Source: Marisa cornuarietis
Taxonomy: Eukaryota > Mollusca > Gastropoda > Architaenioglossa > Ampullariidae
Reading direction: 5' to 3'
Length of the DNA stretch: 64,000 nucleotides
NCBI GenBank assembly: GCA_004794655.1
Contig: SMMW01000001.1
Coordinates: forward strand, 20,904,501-20,968,500
Shown piece after piece: positions 33,801 to 46,100 of this stretch. The translations under genes and the position numbers were made by a program. Below the pieces are notes generated by a model that did not search any database, was not told where the DNA came from, and saw only the letters and a program-made list of their open reading frames with translations. Each line of letters starts with the position of its first letter. The first letter of the stretch is position 1.

Positions 33801-36800
33801 CAGCTCATGCAGACAATGTTATTTTTAGAAACACTACCCTTCCGTTACTTCCTGTTTTCTTGACAAATCCAAGTGTGATCAAGAGAAAAACATTAACACA
33901 ATATTTTTCGCACCTCTTCGTCATAAAATACCACTGGAATATGCTTTGTGATACTTTATGCTCCGTTTACAGCGATTTTCGCCGAGCAATCGGGTTAGCT
34001 TTTAAGCTGAAAATACAGACTTTTCCAATTTCCCACAATGATCCACACATTATGTCAACGATTTCGAATGAACTTCTGATAACGTGTTTTGTGCCATCCT
34101 GCACTGGGTCAATGCATTTATGTAGACTACTGTCATGTTCACTAACGTTTCCTCAGTACCACGATTGTGCTCTACTCACAAGTGTGTTGCCCCTAAAAAG
34201 TTGCTGAAAGCAAAACTTGCAATGAATTTTTAGACTAACCCTTCTCCATCTTCCTTGTCCACAATATTTTGCTCCTTTTGATGCTGTGTTGTTGCACCTG
34301 TGTAGCTGTTTCTTGGTGAGTTTCAGTCTAAGTATATGCATTCTACATATACTTCCCCCTTCTACAGTACAGCACACTGAGCCTACTTTAAAAGTGGGGA
34401 GATGCATGACAAATATCCTCTTACTATTATTGTCATCTGGACTTACCTAGCTGGTTTAATGGCTTTTCCATATCCTCACTGGTGAATATTTTACGTGGAA
34501 AAGTAGTCATAAGTGAGAAAGGACCTGTTCCATCAGAACGATTGATTTCCACATACAGCCGCACTGCTGCCAAGGACTCTTTCACATTGAAAGTTTGTGT
34601 CAATGACTGACCATTGGGAAAACGAATCTGTTAAATATAAAAGACACTTGTATGAGGGTTCTTTGGCAAGAAAAATAGGCACATCTAAATCCAAAGATGA
34701 CAAGCCATTGCAGCTTTGCACTTGTAAGCTGCACAATTCCAAGAAAACATTATACCATTAATGCGATTTATATTAGGCAGGACCATAAAAATAGGTATTT
34801 TACAGTGATATTATTATTAAAAGTAGTACCTGTAAATAAAAGCATGAAATACACATTTTTAAACAAGATCCTTGCAATATTTTTGTAATTATAATGGATA
34901 GGTCAGTGAACAATAGATATTTATAGATATTTGCAGTCCTCACAAATACACTAAACAAGCAAGACAATTTTGTTTGAAAAACTTCATAAAGTGTGCAAAA
35001 AAAAAAAAAAAAAAAAAGAAGACAGTTGTGGATGTGAGTGACAAGACCAATGGAAAAAGAAAAAAGCTCTGGATGGCTTTACAGACTTCACTAACCTGCA
35101 GCCGTGTCTGATCATATTCTTTTTTCTCAGCAGCCAGCGCAGCAGGAGAGGCAGCAGCAGCCGGCGAAGTTGTCTGGGCAGGTGCTGTTGTGGTCTGTGC
35201 CCCTCCCTTTCCAAACTGAGGACAATAAAATAACACGATCTTTTGTAACAAAGGAATATTCATCTTAGCAAGATGTAGCCCACTTCTATCTGCAAGGCAG
35301 CTGGCATCACTGCACATGCGCTGACATGTAAGCTCCCTTTTGCAGTCTGGCACTAAATACATGACTCCAGTATGTTAAACAACTTGTAACCAAAACTCAT
35401 TCATTCCACATGCCTTACTCTGCTAGGCCATAATGATTGTGTCAACCTAAACTGACCAAATGTTTTTTACCTATGAATCTATTCACTGTTGTTTTTGCCG
35501 TAATTTTTAACGTTTTTTCCTCTTTTTACTCAGCTCTATATTTGTTAGCAACTTAGCAAGCCACTAAAATACCCTAGCAGATAAATAAAGAATTGTATTT
35601 TGTAATGTGTTGTAGAGACCGAATGTTTTTCAAAGACTACACTCAGCTAACTATAATATTTTCCCAAACCAGAGAGAATAACCACTTTCTATTCTCAAGA
35701 TAGTCGAGCCAGACTATGTTAAAAGACAAGGAACTCTAGCAAAGTCCACATGACTGGAATGCAAAAAGAACACACAAAAACAGTGATGGTGTGTAAGAGG
35801 GTGAGTTGAAACCTCTGAATGCCTTCAGCTGATGTCTGCACCCTACCAGCAAGCAGTCTCAAATACTTTAGTGCTGAAGTTATTTGTTGTATTTTGGAGA
35901 CAGGATGATTTTTTCTGTTGCACAACATATTTCTAATTTTAAACACTTTTAGGCCTTAAATCTATTTAGATATTCAGTTTAAGGTGCACACCACACTTTC
36001 AGAATTTTAAAAACTTAAACTGCTTTAAGTAAGATAAAGTTGTTCAAGTCCTGTCAGTAAAATTTTTTTGTATGTTCTTATACAATGCATCTAAATGGCA
36101 GAGAAGAGATTTTTTCTTCTTTAGAAAAGTTTTAAGGTTTAGAAACATGTTGTGCAACCATCGCCAAAGGTCTAATGTTTCTACTAAACACAGCATCATT
36201 GCAGCAATGCTAAAGCTTAGAAAGAATATTCATAAAGATCCGTGTCAGCTTTGTTAATTGTGTAAAGCAGAAAATCCAACAGCATGGAAGTCTTTGAAGC
36301 TGAAGCTTGATGATAGCAAAGAGTTATATTTACTGTGTACTGTTTGGAGTCAGCTACCACTGGGTAGGAGGGGTGAGGTCAAGGCCTCAACCAACCTGAA
36401 ATGCTCAGGTGTTAAGTTGTTCACATTTACAGGTGAGAAGATAGCAGTGGCTGTTTTGTGAATAAAGAATAAACATATTCATCCACCTATTTTCTCTTCA
36501 CTGCAAGACAAATTTATAAATGTGACAATAGTTTTACGGTCGTTCAGTCATAGGAAAGTGTATTGTAGGTGAATGTAAAGAGCAAACAGTGGCTTAAACC
36601 ACTGAAGAACAATAATATTGGTAATTTCCATGAATGGTTGCAAAATATCATTGTCGCAGAACAAGTGACTTTGGTGCTCCAATTAGGAATGTTTGGACTT
36701 TAAGTGAGGGATGTGACAAAATCAACTGTTTGTGTGCTGTTCTTATGCTGCCAGACAACCTAATAACATGATGCTATATTACAGAGGAAGGTTATTCTAC

Positions 36801-39800
36801 AATTTCAATGTTCTATTGTTGTTCTACTATTATTCAAGTATTCAGACTTAACTGTCATCTTCTGTACCACTTCAACGTTTTTTTTCCAACGTTCTCCTCG
36901 AACACCATCACCACCAACAATTTATGTTTTTATCATCACTATGATGCACTTCCAAGAAGCTAAGAAACATAAACTAAGAGTGTTCTCCAACTGCATTGCT
37001 CACCACAGAATATTATCATCATAATCAATTTAAATTCATCGTCCCTCTGTTAGTTAATTAATTCAATAATTTGACTTAAGACTTACCTCTTTTAAATGAC
37101 TTTCAAACACTTCAGTGCTCTGAACTGTGCTCTAAAAAAAATCTCCTAAATTTAAACTTAAATGTGGTAACTGATGCCAGTTCTTTTTGTTTGAAAAAGG
37201 GTTACAGTCTTTGAGGGAATAGTCGTACATTTATGTCCATGCACAATCTACTTAAAACCAACTCAATTTGGATCCACTTTTACATTACAGGTAGCAGGGA
37301 TATGACACCATTAAGTGAACAAACAGAAAACTCATACCATTTCATAAGCTGAGCCCATCTGCTGGATACAAAGGGAGATAACTGTCCAGGGAATGAAGGC
37401 TTACGAGGAACATTAGTCTAACAACTCATTGGTTCAGATAGGAAAGATGATGACTGTGTTTAAAGGCAGTGCCTCGTAAACCCCCCCCACCAAAAAAAAA
37501 AAAAAAAAAAAAACTAAAACAAAAAAACCAACTCCACCCTACATTATTCACAATGAAATCTGAACCACATATGCACAATCACTGCATGTATGTTTCCCTT
37601 AGATGATCTTTAAAATTTTAACCCTAGCATAAATCTGGGTGTGCGCAAGCACGCAAGAGTGTGATTTCTGTACTAACATTTTATATGCACCCTAAGACTG
37701 AACCAAATAAATTTCTTGCACTGCAATGGACTAAAGAGTGCAATTTGTTTCTTATTTCTACTTTCAAAAGATGAGGATATTTAAGATGGTAGTCCTCCCA
37801 CTAGACAGGACATACAGGAAAATTCAATAGTTCTTGACAAAAAAGAATATACAGCACAGTACAACAATTCATTATCACAAGCAGGGCACAGAGGGCAGTG
37901 ACATAGTTGGGCTTTTTTTTTAAACAACAGAAAGGGCAGACAGGACAGTAAAACTAATTCTTACAAACTATATTTGACAAGAGATGGATGACAGTGAAAT
38001 AATTATAAGTATGCTAGAGTCTGACCTTGGCTGCTCTCTCAGCTCTGTCTTTTTCAATCTGGTCCTTCACCCTCTGTCTGGCCATCTTCTCTTCCATCTT
38101 TTCCCTTTTTCGGTCCTCTGCAATTTTACGCAGCTCAACTTCTTCCATCCTGCAAGACAAATCGCACTGGAATTTCTGGTTTAGCATATGTGCTAAAATT
38201 CTTTTGTAGTAAAGGATGCTGGGCAGGAAAAAGATTGCCATAAAATATCAAGAAGCAATCCAGTAATGAGGTCTTTTTGAAAAGGATAAAGGAACAAAAA
38301 CAGTAGTTTACAAACACCACACTAAGAAATGACCAGCTGGAGATGAAATGGTAACTATACAGAAATCTTGGAGATTCAGCTGTAGATGTAAGGATAATAA
38401 AGCTGAAAAAACTGTCTTGGTATAGCTTTTGTACGTCAATTGCAATGAAAAGCAGGTGTATTTCTGATATTTATTCACCTATGCTATGTAGATATCATGA
38501 TGTGAAAGGCAACATATCTATCAACAATGTATTCAAAACATCATCTCTATTTGTGATCATCTGCTGCATGTGAGTTCTTACTTTAGTGGTCTGGCCACGA
38601 TACCCAACTTTAAAATAATTGTTATCTCAATTTATTTATTCCACGTGCCATCCACTTGGTCAACTCCACTGGCCATGATCATCAGGTAAAGTGACCTAAT
38701 GCAGTGTACCAACTGTTGTATTTTGTTCAACTTTCTTATATGATACAGCTGTATAATGCTAGGATGCTTTTGTAATTGGCTTAGCAGATGAATAAAGGTT
38801 TAATGTACATTCCAAACCTTATGCATTCAAGGATCTATACACATGCACACAACATCAGAATGAATGGTGACTTCACGTAAGTACACGTGTGAACAATCAC
38901 AAGCACAAATGAAAAATCGAACTGCACCATAGCAACGTGTGATGGAATGGATTTGGAAGGAAAAAGTTTCTTTTTTTGAGGAGTGGTGGGGGAGGGGTCA
39001 GTGGATATCAAAATAAGCTTTTTACTCACTTCTGTTTGACTGAAGTAAGGTCACGACCCTGTGAACGCCTTAATTTTTCTCTTTGAATTTCATCTTGTTT
39101 TTCTTTTTCTTCCCTTTCAACTCTTCTCTGTTTTAATCTTTCTATCAATCTGTTGTCAAAGAAAAAAGTGTACTATGCTCACTTAATAGTAATAAGAGAC
39201 ACATCTACTGAAGCATTTAACTTGCTCTCACCAACATGAACACAAAATATTTATGCCTTTTACAAGAATGATAAAGAATTTGTGTTATTCATAAATGCTA
39301 GATGTATAAATTGACAAAAAAGTTACCATTAAGGGGACTAGCTTTAGTGTGTAATAGTAGATCTAAACAAACACGAGTACAAATTATGTTTGCAATGTGC
39401 CAAATACCAATGGTTGTTTTGTCACCTGTTACTATCTATTCCTAGTTTTCCTGACATAAAACTTCTTTAAAGCAATTTTTTTAAAGTCCAGAATAAATCT
39501 CACTTTTCCTTCTGCAGTTGTTTTTCCTCTTCTGTTAAAGTTTTGATCTCATCTGTGGTCTCAGAAAACATCTCATGCTGGGTGCGTGCTGCATGAGCCT
39601 CAACCTCTGCCTCATTCTTTAGCATTTTCCCACATCTGAAGGATTATTTTTAGAAAAGAATGCATAAAAAAGATCTTTAGTTAAATAGCTCCTACAAAAT
39701 ATTTTCAGAAGCTGCTACAACTCAATGACTGATACTCCTAAAGGTATTTTAAAAAAAGAAAGAACGAAGGATCCCGATAAAACGGTGCTAAATAAAAAGG

Positions 39801-41383
39801 CAGCAAAATTATCTTCTATTAAAGTATTTCTTTAATGATATTTGTATGTTTTCTTTACAGAGATTAAAAATTTTTTTTTTGTTTAGATATGAATGTACCG
39901 CTGCAACTTTTTCTCTCAAAAGGCTGGGTTTAGTTCATAGGGCAGCTTTAAATGTTATTTATGGGAGTGGCTCTTGGATCTATGACATCTGTAGCAATGC
40001 AAATATTTAGTTCTAATAAATATGACACTCATTATAAAAGCTTGCTGTGGATTAGGAAACCTAAAAGACTGTCTCAGCATCAAAAACCAATTGTTATTAA
40101 TCCTGAATGGCATAAGCAAAATTAATCTTCAGATAAAAATCTCCACTTTTTCTCTAAGAAACCTGAAGTTATCCTGATGCTTCACACCTACTCATCACAT
40201 TTTAAAGATTTAGCTTGTTGTTGAGGTTGTGTGCTGTCCCCACTTGCAGCACCTGCCTCAGCATCTGCAATAATGTCACTGGTAGTGTTTTCTCCTGGAA
40301 AAAGAAGATATTCATTAAGTATACCGTAACTCATAAGGTGATATATATATATATTGCAAGGTATATTAATACAGCAGTAGTGTTAGTAATTTTTCCTGCC
40401 TGAGCTGTCTGAGAGATCAAAAGATTTATTCCATTATTATATCTTTCTAACACTATTTAATATAGTACCACAGTGAAATAAAAGTGTCATTCACAGATAC
40501 CATACCTAGAACATGACCCTCTGGATTTGGAATGTCCAATGGCATGTCAACATCTGGGTCATCTTCATGTGCCATAATCCTAGAAATACAGTAAAATATG
40601 AGCACTTTAAAAATATTCTGCTTGGAATGAAATACAATATGATTTTTTTTCCTGGAGTTTAAAAATAAATAAATATTCTTACATCCTGACCCTTGGAAAG
40701 TTTGAGGACCAGGTAAACACTTAAAAATTCCATTTACAATTACATGTAATTTTCTACTCACTTCTGTTTGACTGAAGTAAGGTCACAGCCCAACGCATTC
40801 ATTAATCTCAGATATATATGATAAGTAAATTAACATCTGCGTCATACCAAAAATGAAACACATACCAGTCCATTGCAAGCTGTACACCCCTGTAGCCAGT
40901 CTTTGCCAAAGCCTTCTCTCTGCATCACACAAACCATGCATTCCTTAATGTACACTTCTTCAGCAGATTTTACAGAATACCAAAAAATATGTATATTTCT
41001 TTTCCCATCCTGAATATCAGTAAACTGGCTTTTCGTGCTGCAATCTCAAATTTTCATGCTTTATTAAATACAATGAATCATAGTAAACCAAACATGTTGC
41101 ATTACCAGCAACATACAGTGAGTATGATTTATCCAATATTTTACTTTCATTTTATGTATTGCGCGTATGTAACATACAGAAATATTACAAGACATTAGGT
41201 AATTAAAATATTTGATCCAAGAGAGGAATGAAATAAGCTTATTTTCAATATTTCTCAGAAACGTTTTACAAAAGGAAAAAAAAAAGAGAGTGCAACATTG
41301 TGGTATACGCAAACTTACGCTCTATTTTGGGGGAATCCCATCTCAAGTAATGTAGCGAGGTCTGATGACACAGTTGATGACAT
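30841..41383 (-). CDS. UBXN1: UBX domain protein 1 (UBXN1/SAKS1), 10 exons
   Basis: Adaptor that links the p97/VCP ATPase to ubiquitinated proteins. Exons in coding order: 41383-41319, 40919-40866, 40579-40506, 40294-40192, 39635-39504, 39149-39030, 38149-38026, 35215-35096, 34627-34447, 30884-30841. All phases match and give 338 aa. An N-terminal UBA domain (residues about 5-45, LATLLEMGFPQNRAEKAL) is followed by an acidic AHEDDPDVDMPL stretch and a C2H2 zinc-finger-like motif (C97, C100, H113, H119). Next come a highly charged coiled coil (about 125-225), a Thr/Ala/Pro-rich linker and a UBX domain (about 252-338) with the p97-binding FPR loop (TTFPRKIF). It ends GLVPSAVITVTKSQ. The tiny last exon lies 3.6 kb after exon 9. 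The zinc-finger motif is usual in fish and invertebrate orthologues. Confidence 0.96.
31455..31745 (+). mobile_element. RTE-like non-LTR retrotransposon fragment
   Basis: Translation with one stop reads DSNGQLLTESNAVINGWIEY, then KDLYNFQLKTDANIIQNN, then DEVKRVVCSLKGGKSPCINN and VPAELLKQGGDEVTK. This is the conserved linker just before the RT domain of RTE-type elements. The fragment stops abruptly where the 650-bp duplication begins (31747). It lies in UBXN1 intron 9, antisense to the gene. Confidence 0.8.
31747..32380. repeat. Direct duplication, copy 1 (about 634 bp)
   Basis: Colinear with 32885-33541. Both start GATGTAAAAACTTATTTCTT and share long blocks such as CTTGCTTGTACTGTATAAGT and CAAATTCTTGAGTACGGTGT. 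The copies differ by many substitutions and small indels, so the event is not recent. A palindrome at 32227-32250 (arms AGAGATCTATAC and ATATAGATCTCT) is kept in both copies. No coding sequence is seen. Confidence 0.9.
32885..33541. repeat. Direct duplication, copy 2 (about 657 bp)
   Basis: Second copy of 31747-32380, offset by 1138 bases, with about 500 bases of unrelated sequence between them. Its palindrome is at 33386-33409 (arms AGAGATCTGTAT and ATACACATCTCT). Confidence 0.9.
33552..33770. repeat. Tandem duplication unit a (about 220 bp)
   Basis: Matches 33781-34002 in order. Shared blocks include GCTATTTTTAGAAATAC/TTATTTTTAGAAACAC, TGACAAATCCA and CGTCATAAAATA. The two units are almost adjacent and follow directly after duplication copy 2. 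Confidence 0.85.
33781..34002. repeat. Tandem duplication unit b (about 220 bp)
   Basis: Second unit of the pair, about as diverged as the 650-bp copies. A plus-strand ORF running through it (33779-34207) has no protein-like features and is antisense within UBXN1 intron 9. Confidence 0.85.
35397..35610 (+). repeat. Dispersed repeat, fuller copy
   Basis: Starts CATTCATTCCACATGCC and ends near TAGCAGATAAATAAAG. Its start matches 29001 and both its start and end match 38628-38815. The AATAAAG end suggests a SINE or the 3' end of a LINE. It lies in UBXN1 intron 7, antisense to the gene. Confidence 0.55.
35719..35946 (-). pseudogene. ORF related to 36072-36461, inverted copy
   Basis: A minus-strand frame starting FKIRNMLCNRKNHPVSKIQQ resembles RFRNMLCNHRQRSNVS on the plus strand at 36130. 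The DNA pair GTTGCACAACATATTTCTAA (35917-35936) and its near-perfect inverse at 36139-36158 marks the shared part. The protein is not recognised. Both lie in UBXN1 intron 7. Confidence 0.4.
36072..36461 (+). pseudogene. Unrecognised ORF with a single in-frame TAA
   Basis: One reading frame of about 129 codons broken only by TAA at 36255-36257 (DPCQLC-stop-LCKAENPTAWKS). It ends IAVAVL then TGA, immediately followed by AATAAAGAATAAA, so it looks like the end of a transcription unit, perhaps a retrocopy or the tail of an element. The middle is basic (LRFRNMLCNHRQRSNVS). Its first part has an inverted relative at 35719-35946. I do not recognise the family. Confidence 0.4.
37488..37513. repeat. 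A-rich homopolymer tract
   Basis: A long A run after a short C run, in UBXN1 intron 7. Another A run of about 21 bases is at 34998-35018, just inside intron 8. Confidence 0.9.
38628..38815 (+). repeat. Dispersed repeat, third copy
   Basis: Starts TTTATTCCACGTGCCATCCACTTG (matching the other copies with a few changes), contains TACCAACTGTTGT and ends TAGCAGATGAATAAAG. It lies in UBXN1 intron 6. Confidence 0.6.
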
Positions 41384-43142
41384 TTTGTGAGATGCCCCAC
41401 GGCTTTCGTTAAGTTTCGACCTCGCCAGTTCCTCACACCGACTCTCCTTGCTTCTACACAAGTAGAGAGCTACTCAAGGGACTGAGCGCTTGTAGAAGTC
41501 TAGCCATCCTCCGTCGCAGAGTTATCAGGCAGTTGATTGTAATGCGTTTATATTACTGTTCTGTCGATTTGGACAGCACATTTTCTTTCTGACTTAATTC
41601 ATGTTAAGAAAACTAAAATCTGCTTGAAATATTATACTGATCAAAAATACATATTATTGTTCAAGAATCAAGTGGGAATTTACAAATCAGCAATTCTACT
41701 CTTTTTGTTATATGAGAAATTTATCAACATCAAAATTATAATTACAATAATTATGCAATACTGATTGCACAGTAAGTAATATTATTACACGATACAGTAG
41801 AGTAGTAATATTTCATTAGATGACGATATTAACATAATTTGTCTAACAATTCACATAGTGCATTTTTGTTAAACATCTTCCGGTTTTTATTGTATTTTTA
41901 CGAAAACTTGTTTGCAGTTCCTTTGCTAGAGCCTATTTCATACTGGTTGGCTGCTTTGAAACGAAGAATTTTTCTGTTTTGAGTATTTCCAACATAATAC
42001 ACATACATGTATACATTGATTGAAGTACACGTGTACGTGTGTGTGTATGTAAATACTCCGATAATACTTTTTATTGACTACACGCGTTCGCGATCTCTCT
42101 CTCACACACATCCTATATCTGATCATGTAGAAATTATCAGAACAGACACATCGACCCACTTTCAATTTATTTTTAATCATCATGATAAATCTCACACAGT
42201 CTATAGCTATACCCAGCTCTGTTTAATGTACCGGGAAACTAGTTATTTTATTTCACGGCGTAGGGAATTTAGCCAAATGAATGTTTCCGTTAATCTGGGG
42301 AATATAGCCCTATTTCACTGGGGGAAATCTCTGTAATGGGAAAAATATTCCAAAACTTCTTACACGTGCAGCATAAATGTGATCATTTTATAGTATCGAA
42401 TAATAGATTTTGATTTAAATAATTTCCGTATAATGTATAGCTTAAGTTTTTTGGAAGTACTTCGAGATTTTTTTCGGAAAAAAATACGCATTTTCGTCAA
42501 AAATATATAGTACATCATAAATGACCTTATGTTGTAATATTATCTTTGGTTCCCGTGAAAATCTGCACAGGTTTCGTCTCCAGCAAATCGATGCATTCCC
42601 CCGCTTCTACTATTGCCACTGTTTACAACGGAATCCCTGGCGATGTAGGGACTGCAGGCTATGCTTGCACTGCTCTAGTCTAACCCAAAAGCAATCGATA
42701 GACTCCTGCGCGCAATCGCATCGGCAGAACACACTTAAATCGAACTGTCGCCATTTGCAGTAAAACTTCACTGGCTACACTAACGACCTAACATTGTTTC
42801 ATAGTCATCTATGTGTGGTAGTTATGTGTTATTTGTTATTTTATTCAGTACTACTCCTTACTGCCGAGCATTATCGAGGGGTCGAAAAAGAAAAGAGGGG
42901 GAGGGGGATTGGTAAGAAACAAATTACTGCGCATGCGCAGAGCGTCTGCATTTTCCTGACGGGTTTGCAGAATATTCACATTACAACTTCCGTGATATTT
43001 TTTTATCGTTGTGTGTTCTCCTGGATTCTGTGGCCGTTTTGCGGATGGTTGAAGATCTAGATGCCTTCCAAACGTACGGATTCGGATAGACTGGACCCTT
43101 AACTGTTCGTCTGTGTCATTCGCGGAGCGACTCGAGGCGAAA
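41384..43142. promoter_or_regulatory. Intergenic region between head-to-head UBXN1 and PKC genes
   Basis: The two start codons face away from each other across 1759 bases. Both ends are richer in CG than the AT-rich middle (about 41620-41880), suggesting two separate promoters rather than one shared core. No clear TATA box. The PKC 5' UTR probably starts within the last few hundred bases. Confidence 0.5.
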
Positions 43143-46100
43143 ATGGTGTATTTTAACGGTTCTATGAAGCTCAAAATATGCGAGGCAGTTGATCTAAAGC
43201 CTACCAACTTCTCGACTCGCTTTGTGCAGATGGGTCCCAACAAAGCACCACCCATTCTCGACCCATACATCAACATCGACATCGACGAAGTGTTTGTGGC
43301 CCGGTCTTCTACAAAACCTAAAACGACAAAACCCGTATGGAATGAAGATTTCACGTCGGAGGTGCACAACGGACAAAATGTTAATTTGACTGTTTTCCAC
43401 GACTCCACGATTCCGCCGGACGAGTTTGTTGCCATCTGCACAATCGCGTTTGAAGATGTGAAGGATAAGGGAGATTTTTGGGTATGTATTTTAATTTGTC
43501 AGCCTTCTATGCCAGGTGTAATCACCTAATATTGCTTTGACACAGTGATGGTTGCGATCCTTAGTGGCCTATTTGACGATGCCATTCCAACATCTCGCCA
43601 TTTCTCGAGCGTATTTCTGGACATTTTCAGGACCCATTCCAGCTATTATATTGAGAACAGTTATTTTATTTTCAGCATTGCAGTTCTTTAGAAACAAGAC
43701 TGAGATGAAAGAAGGGCCTTTCAGCTTGCCGGAGAATAATAAATGGTGTCTTCGAGAGGACAGCTAGTAACCATGTTTTTGGTTTTGTTGCAGATCGACT
43801 TGGAACCGAGTGGCAAGGTGCATGTTGTGATTGAGCTCAATGGATCGGCCTCGGAGGGTGAGTGAGAGATTTATGCGGTTTATCATTAGCATACACTTTC
43901 TTCATCGTCGAACTATGTTCCTCCGCCATGTAGCTCCTACGGGAAACCCACCGTTGTAGTGGGTTTGTCGGATCGTAGACGGCGCTAGAAAGCTAGCGAA
44001 GGCTGTGTTGCGGGGATAATGAAGAGAAATCCATAGCTGCGACGCGCACTCTCCCAGCCCGCCTGGCTGTCGCTTCTACTACTACTCGCCGCCTCCCGCT
44101 TACTGCTTATGTTAATGAGCGGCTGCCTGGGTGATACTGGTGCCGTAGCTTGCTGCCATGCGCTGCGGATACTGGCGCTGCCCCATGGCTTGAGGCGACA
44201 TCAGAAATGGCAGTTAGTGTATCAGCACTGGTGTCATATTATGTTAAAAAGTGCAACAGTGTTTTGTTTGAAAAAATACGTTATCAGTATCGATATGTTT
44301 TACTTGCTAAGTCAAGATTTTTGTCCTTTTTTTTGTCTTATATGTCTCAGTTCATCAGGCATTTAGAGTTTTATGACATCACTTTCTTTAGTAATATCAC
44401 CTATGAATGCATGTGCACACATGCATGCACATGACATGACACACACTTGCACAGTTTCGTCTTTCACTCTCATAATTATTCAACAACAACAAAATCAGCC
44501 AGCACCAAACCGTGCTTGTACAAGACTTGAAAAGTTTGCATATGTTTCATGCAATTTTAAGAAAATTGATAATACCATAGCATAGATGCTTCATTATTAT
44601 GGTCCATGAACATTTGCAAACATTATAGTATCACTTAAATTCATCAGTTCTTAATCTATATTTCTTTTAATGCCAGAATCATAATTTAGTCATTACACCA
44701 TCTTCAGGTGTCAAAGATTATCCTCAACATTTATTCCTTATGTATTAGATGTCAGAGTAACATGTCCAACCTTAAAGTCATGGATATTAACAGTTGTACC
44801 TCAAGGTTTCAGTATTAAAAATGTAAACTTAAAACAGATTTTTTTATTTTTCATTTTTACACTTTTACATTTTATTTACAAGATGCAAAGAAACACATCT
44901 TATTATTATTCTTATGAGTCTTTAACAGATAAGTTACATTTTTTTAAATTGAACCTCAACTTAGCATAAAAGTCAGAATGACTGCTACAGTTTTTGCATA
45001 TTTACTGTTTACATCATCACCACCACCTTAGTATTGGCACCTGGAAGGACTTGCAGGTCACCACTGGTTATCAAAATTACCGTTGTTTGTATCATTACTT
45101 TTTGCTTACATGCCCCCTAGGCAGCTTACACATGGTGAACAGCATGAGGAGCCGTGCAGTGGAATTCAATCCACACAGCCAGAGGATAGAAAGTTGAAGA
45201 TTGTGACCTAGCCCTATCTTTTTGGTGTTATTCCAGTTTGGATATCCCAATTTCATAGGCATAGGTAACATCAATAGGGATATTCTAGAAATAGTTTTTC
45301 CTACTATTACCACAATACACATCTGTCTGAATCTTATTTCTTTATAGTTTTAAGTAACAGCTTTATACTTTCATTGAGTTTTGTCAGTGTTCATCTCCAC
45401 TGATTTTTGCTTGTCACATTTTTGTGTCAACTGAGTTGAGCTTTTTTTTTTCTTTTTATTTGAAAGGAGAGCAGAAAGGGGAAGACATGATAGTGAAGGA
45501 GACCTGGGTGTGTGATGGGGAGGCCACTTTTTCCTGATGATAAAATCTTTTTGTCTTTTTAAATAGTACTTTTTAAATATAGAAGCACTACCACTATTTA
45601 GAGCTGTGACTGCAAATGTACTTACATTTTAAGATAATTTCAAAGAAAATGTAAAATATTGTCATGTATTATAAAGATTGGAAAAATTAAAGAAATAATA
45701 TTAACAGAATAATAGCCTCTTTTGTCTCCTTGGCTGTGAAGAATTTGAAATTTTTAGAAAAGCATGAAAATAAAAACATCCATCTAGCCAAATGAAAACA
45801 ATAAATGCTTGTTGATTAGTTGATGACAAATATTTTCTTAAAAATGGTTTAAAACTAGTAAAACAGTTAAGCATATTCTCTTTGCAGTTTTGTGATAACG
45901 AGATAAAACCTAAAGCCACCATACTGTCAGAAATTATAAACTGGTTTTATGTTGTTTTGAATGATGGAATTTATTGATTATTTATTGATCAAGAAGACTT
46001 AAGATCAGAATGATGTAGATTTCAAAAGAAGGCCTGAATGAGTACAATTACATATGAAGATATGACGGTGAAATACCTGTGGATTTGGGAACTAGTTTGA

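Noticed and set aside
33779..34207. 142-codon plus-strand ORF
   Set aside because: It runs through the 222-bp tandem unit, has no domain and has no equivalent open frame in the other unit.
36255..36257. In-frame TAA as a recoded codon
   Set aside because: Selenocysteine uses TGA, and no SECIS-like or readthrough signal is seen; a plain nonsense mutation is simpler.
43113..43142. Upstream in-frame start for PKC
   Set aside because: It is GTG, not ATG, and PKC epsilon-type proteins begin with the MV-FNG sequence found at 43143.
44109..44434. ORFs in the CG-rich start of PKC intron 2
   Set aside because: Two overlapping frames with no family resemblance and no good splice context; more likely chance in CG-rich DNA.
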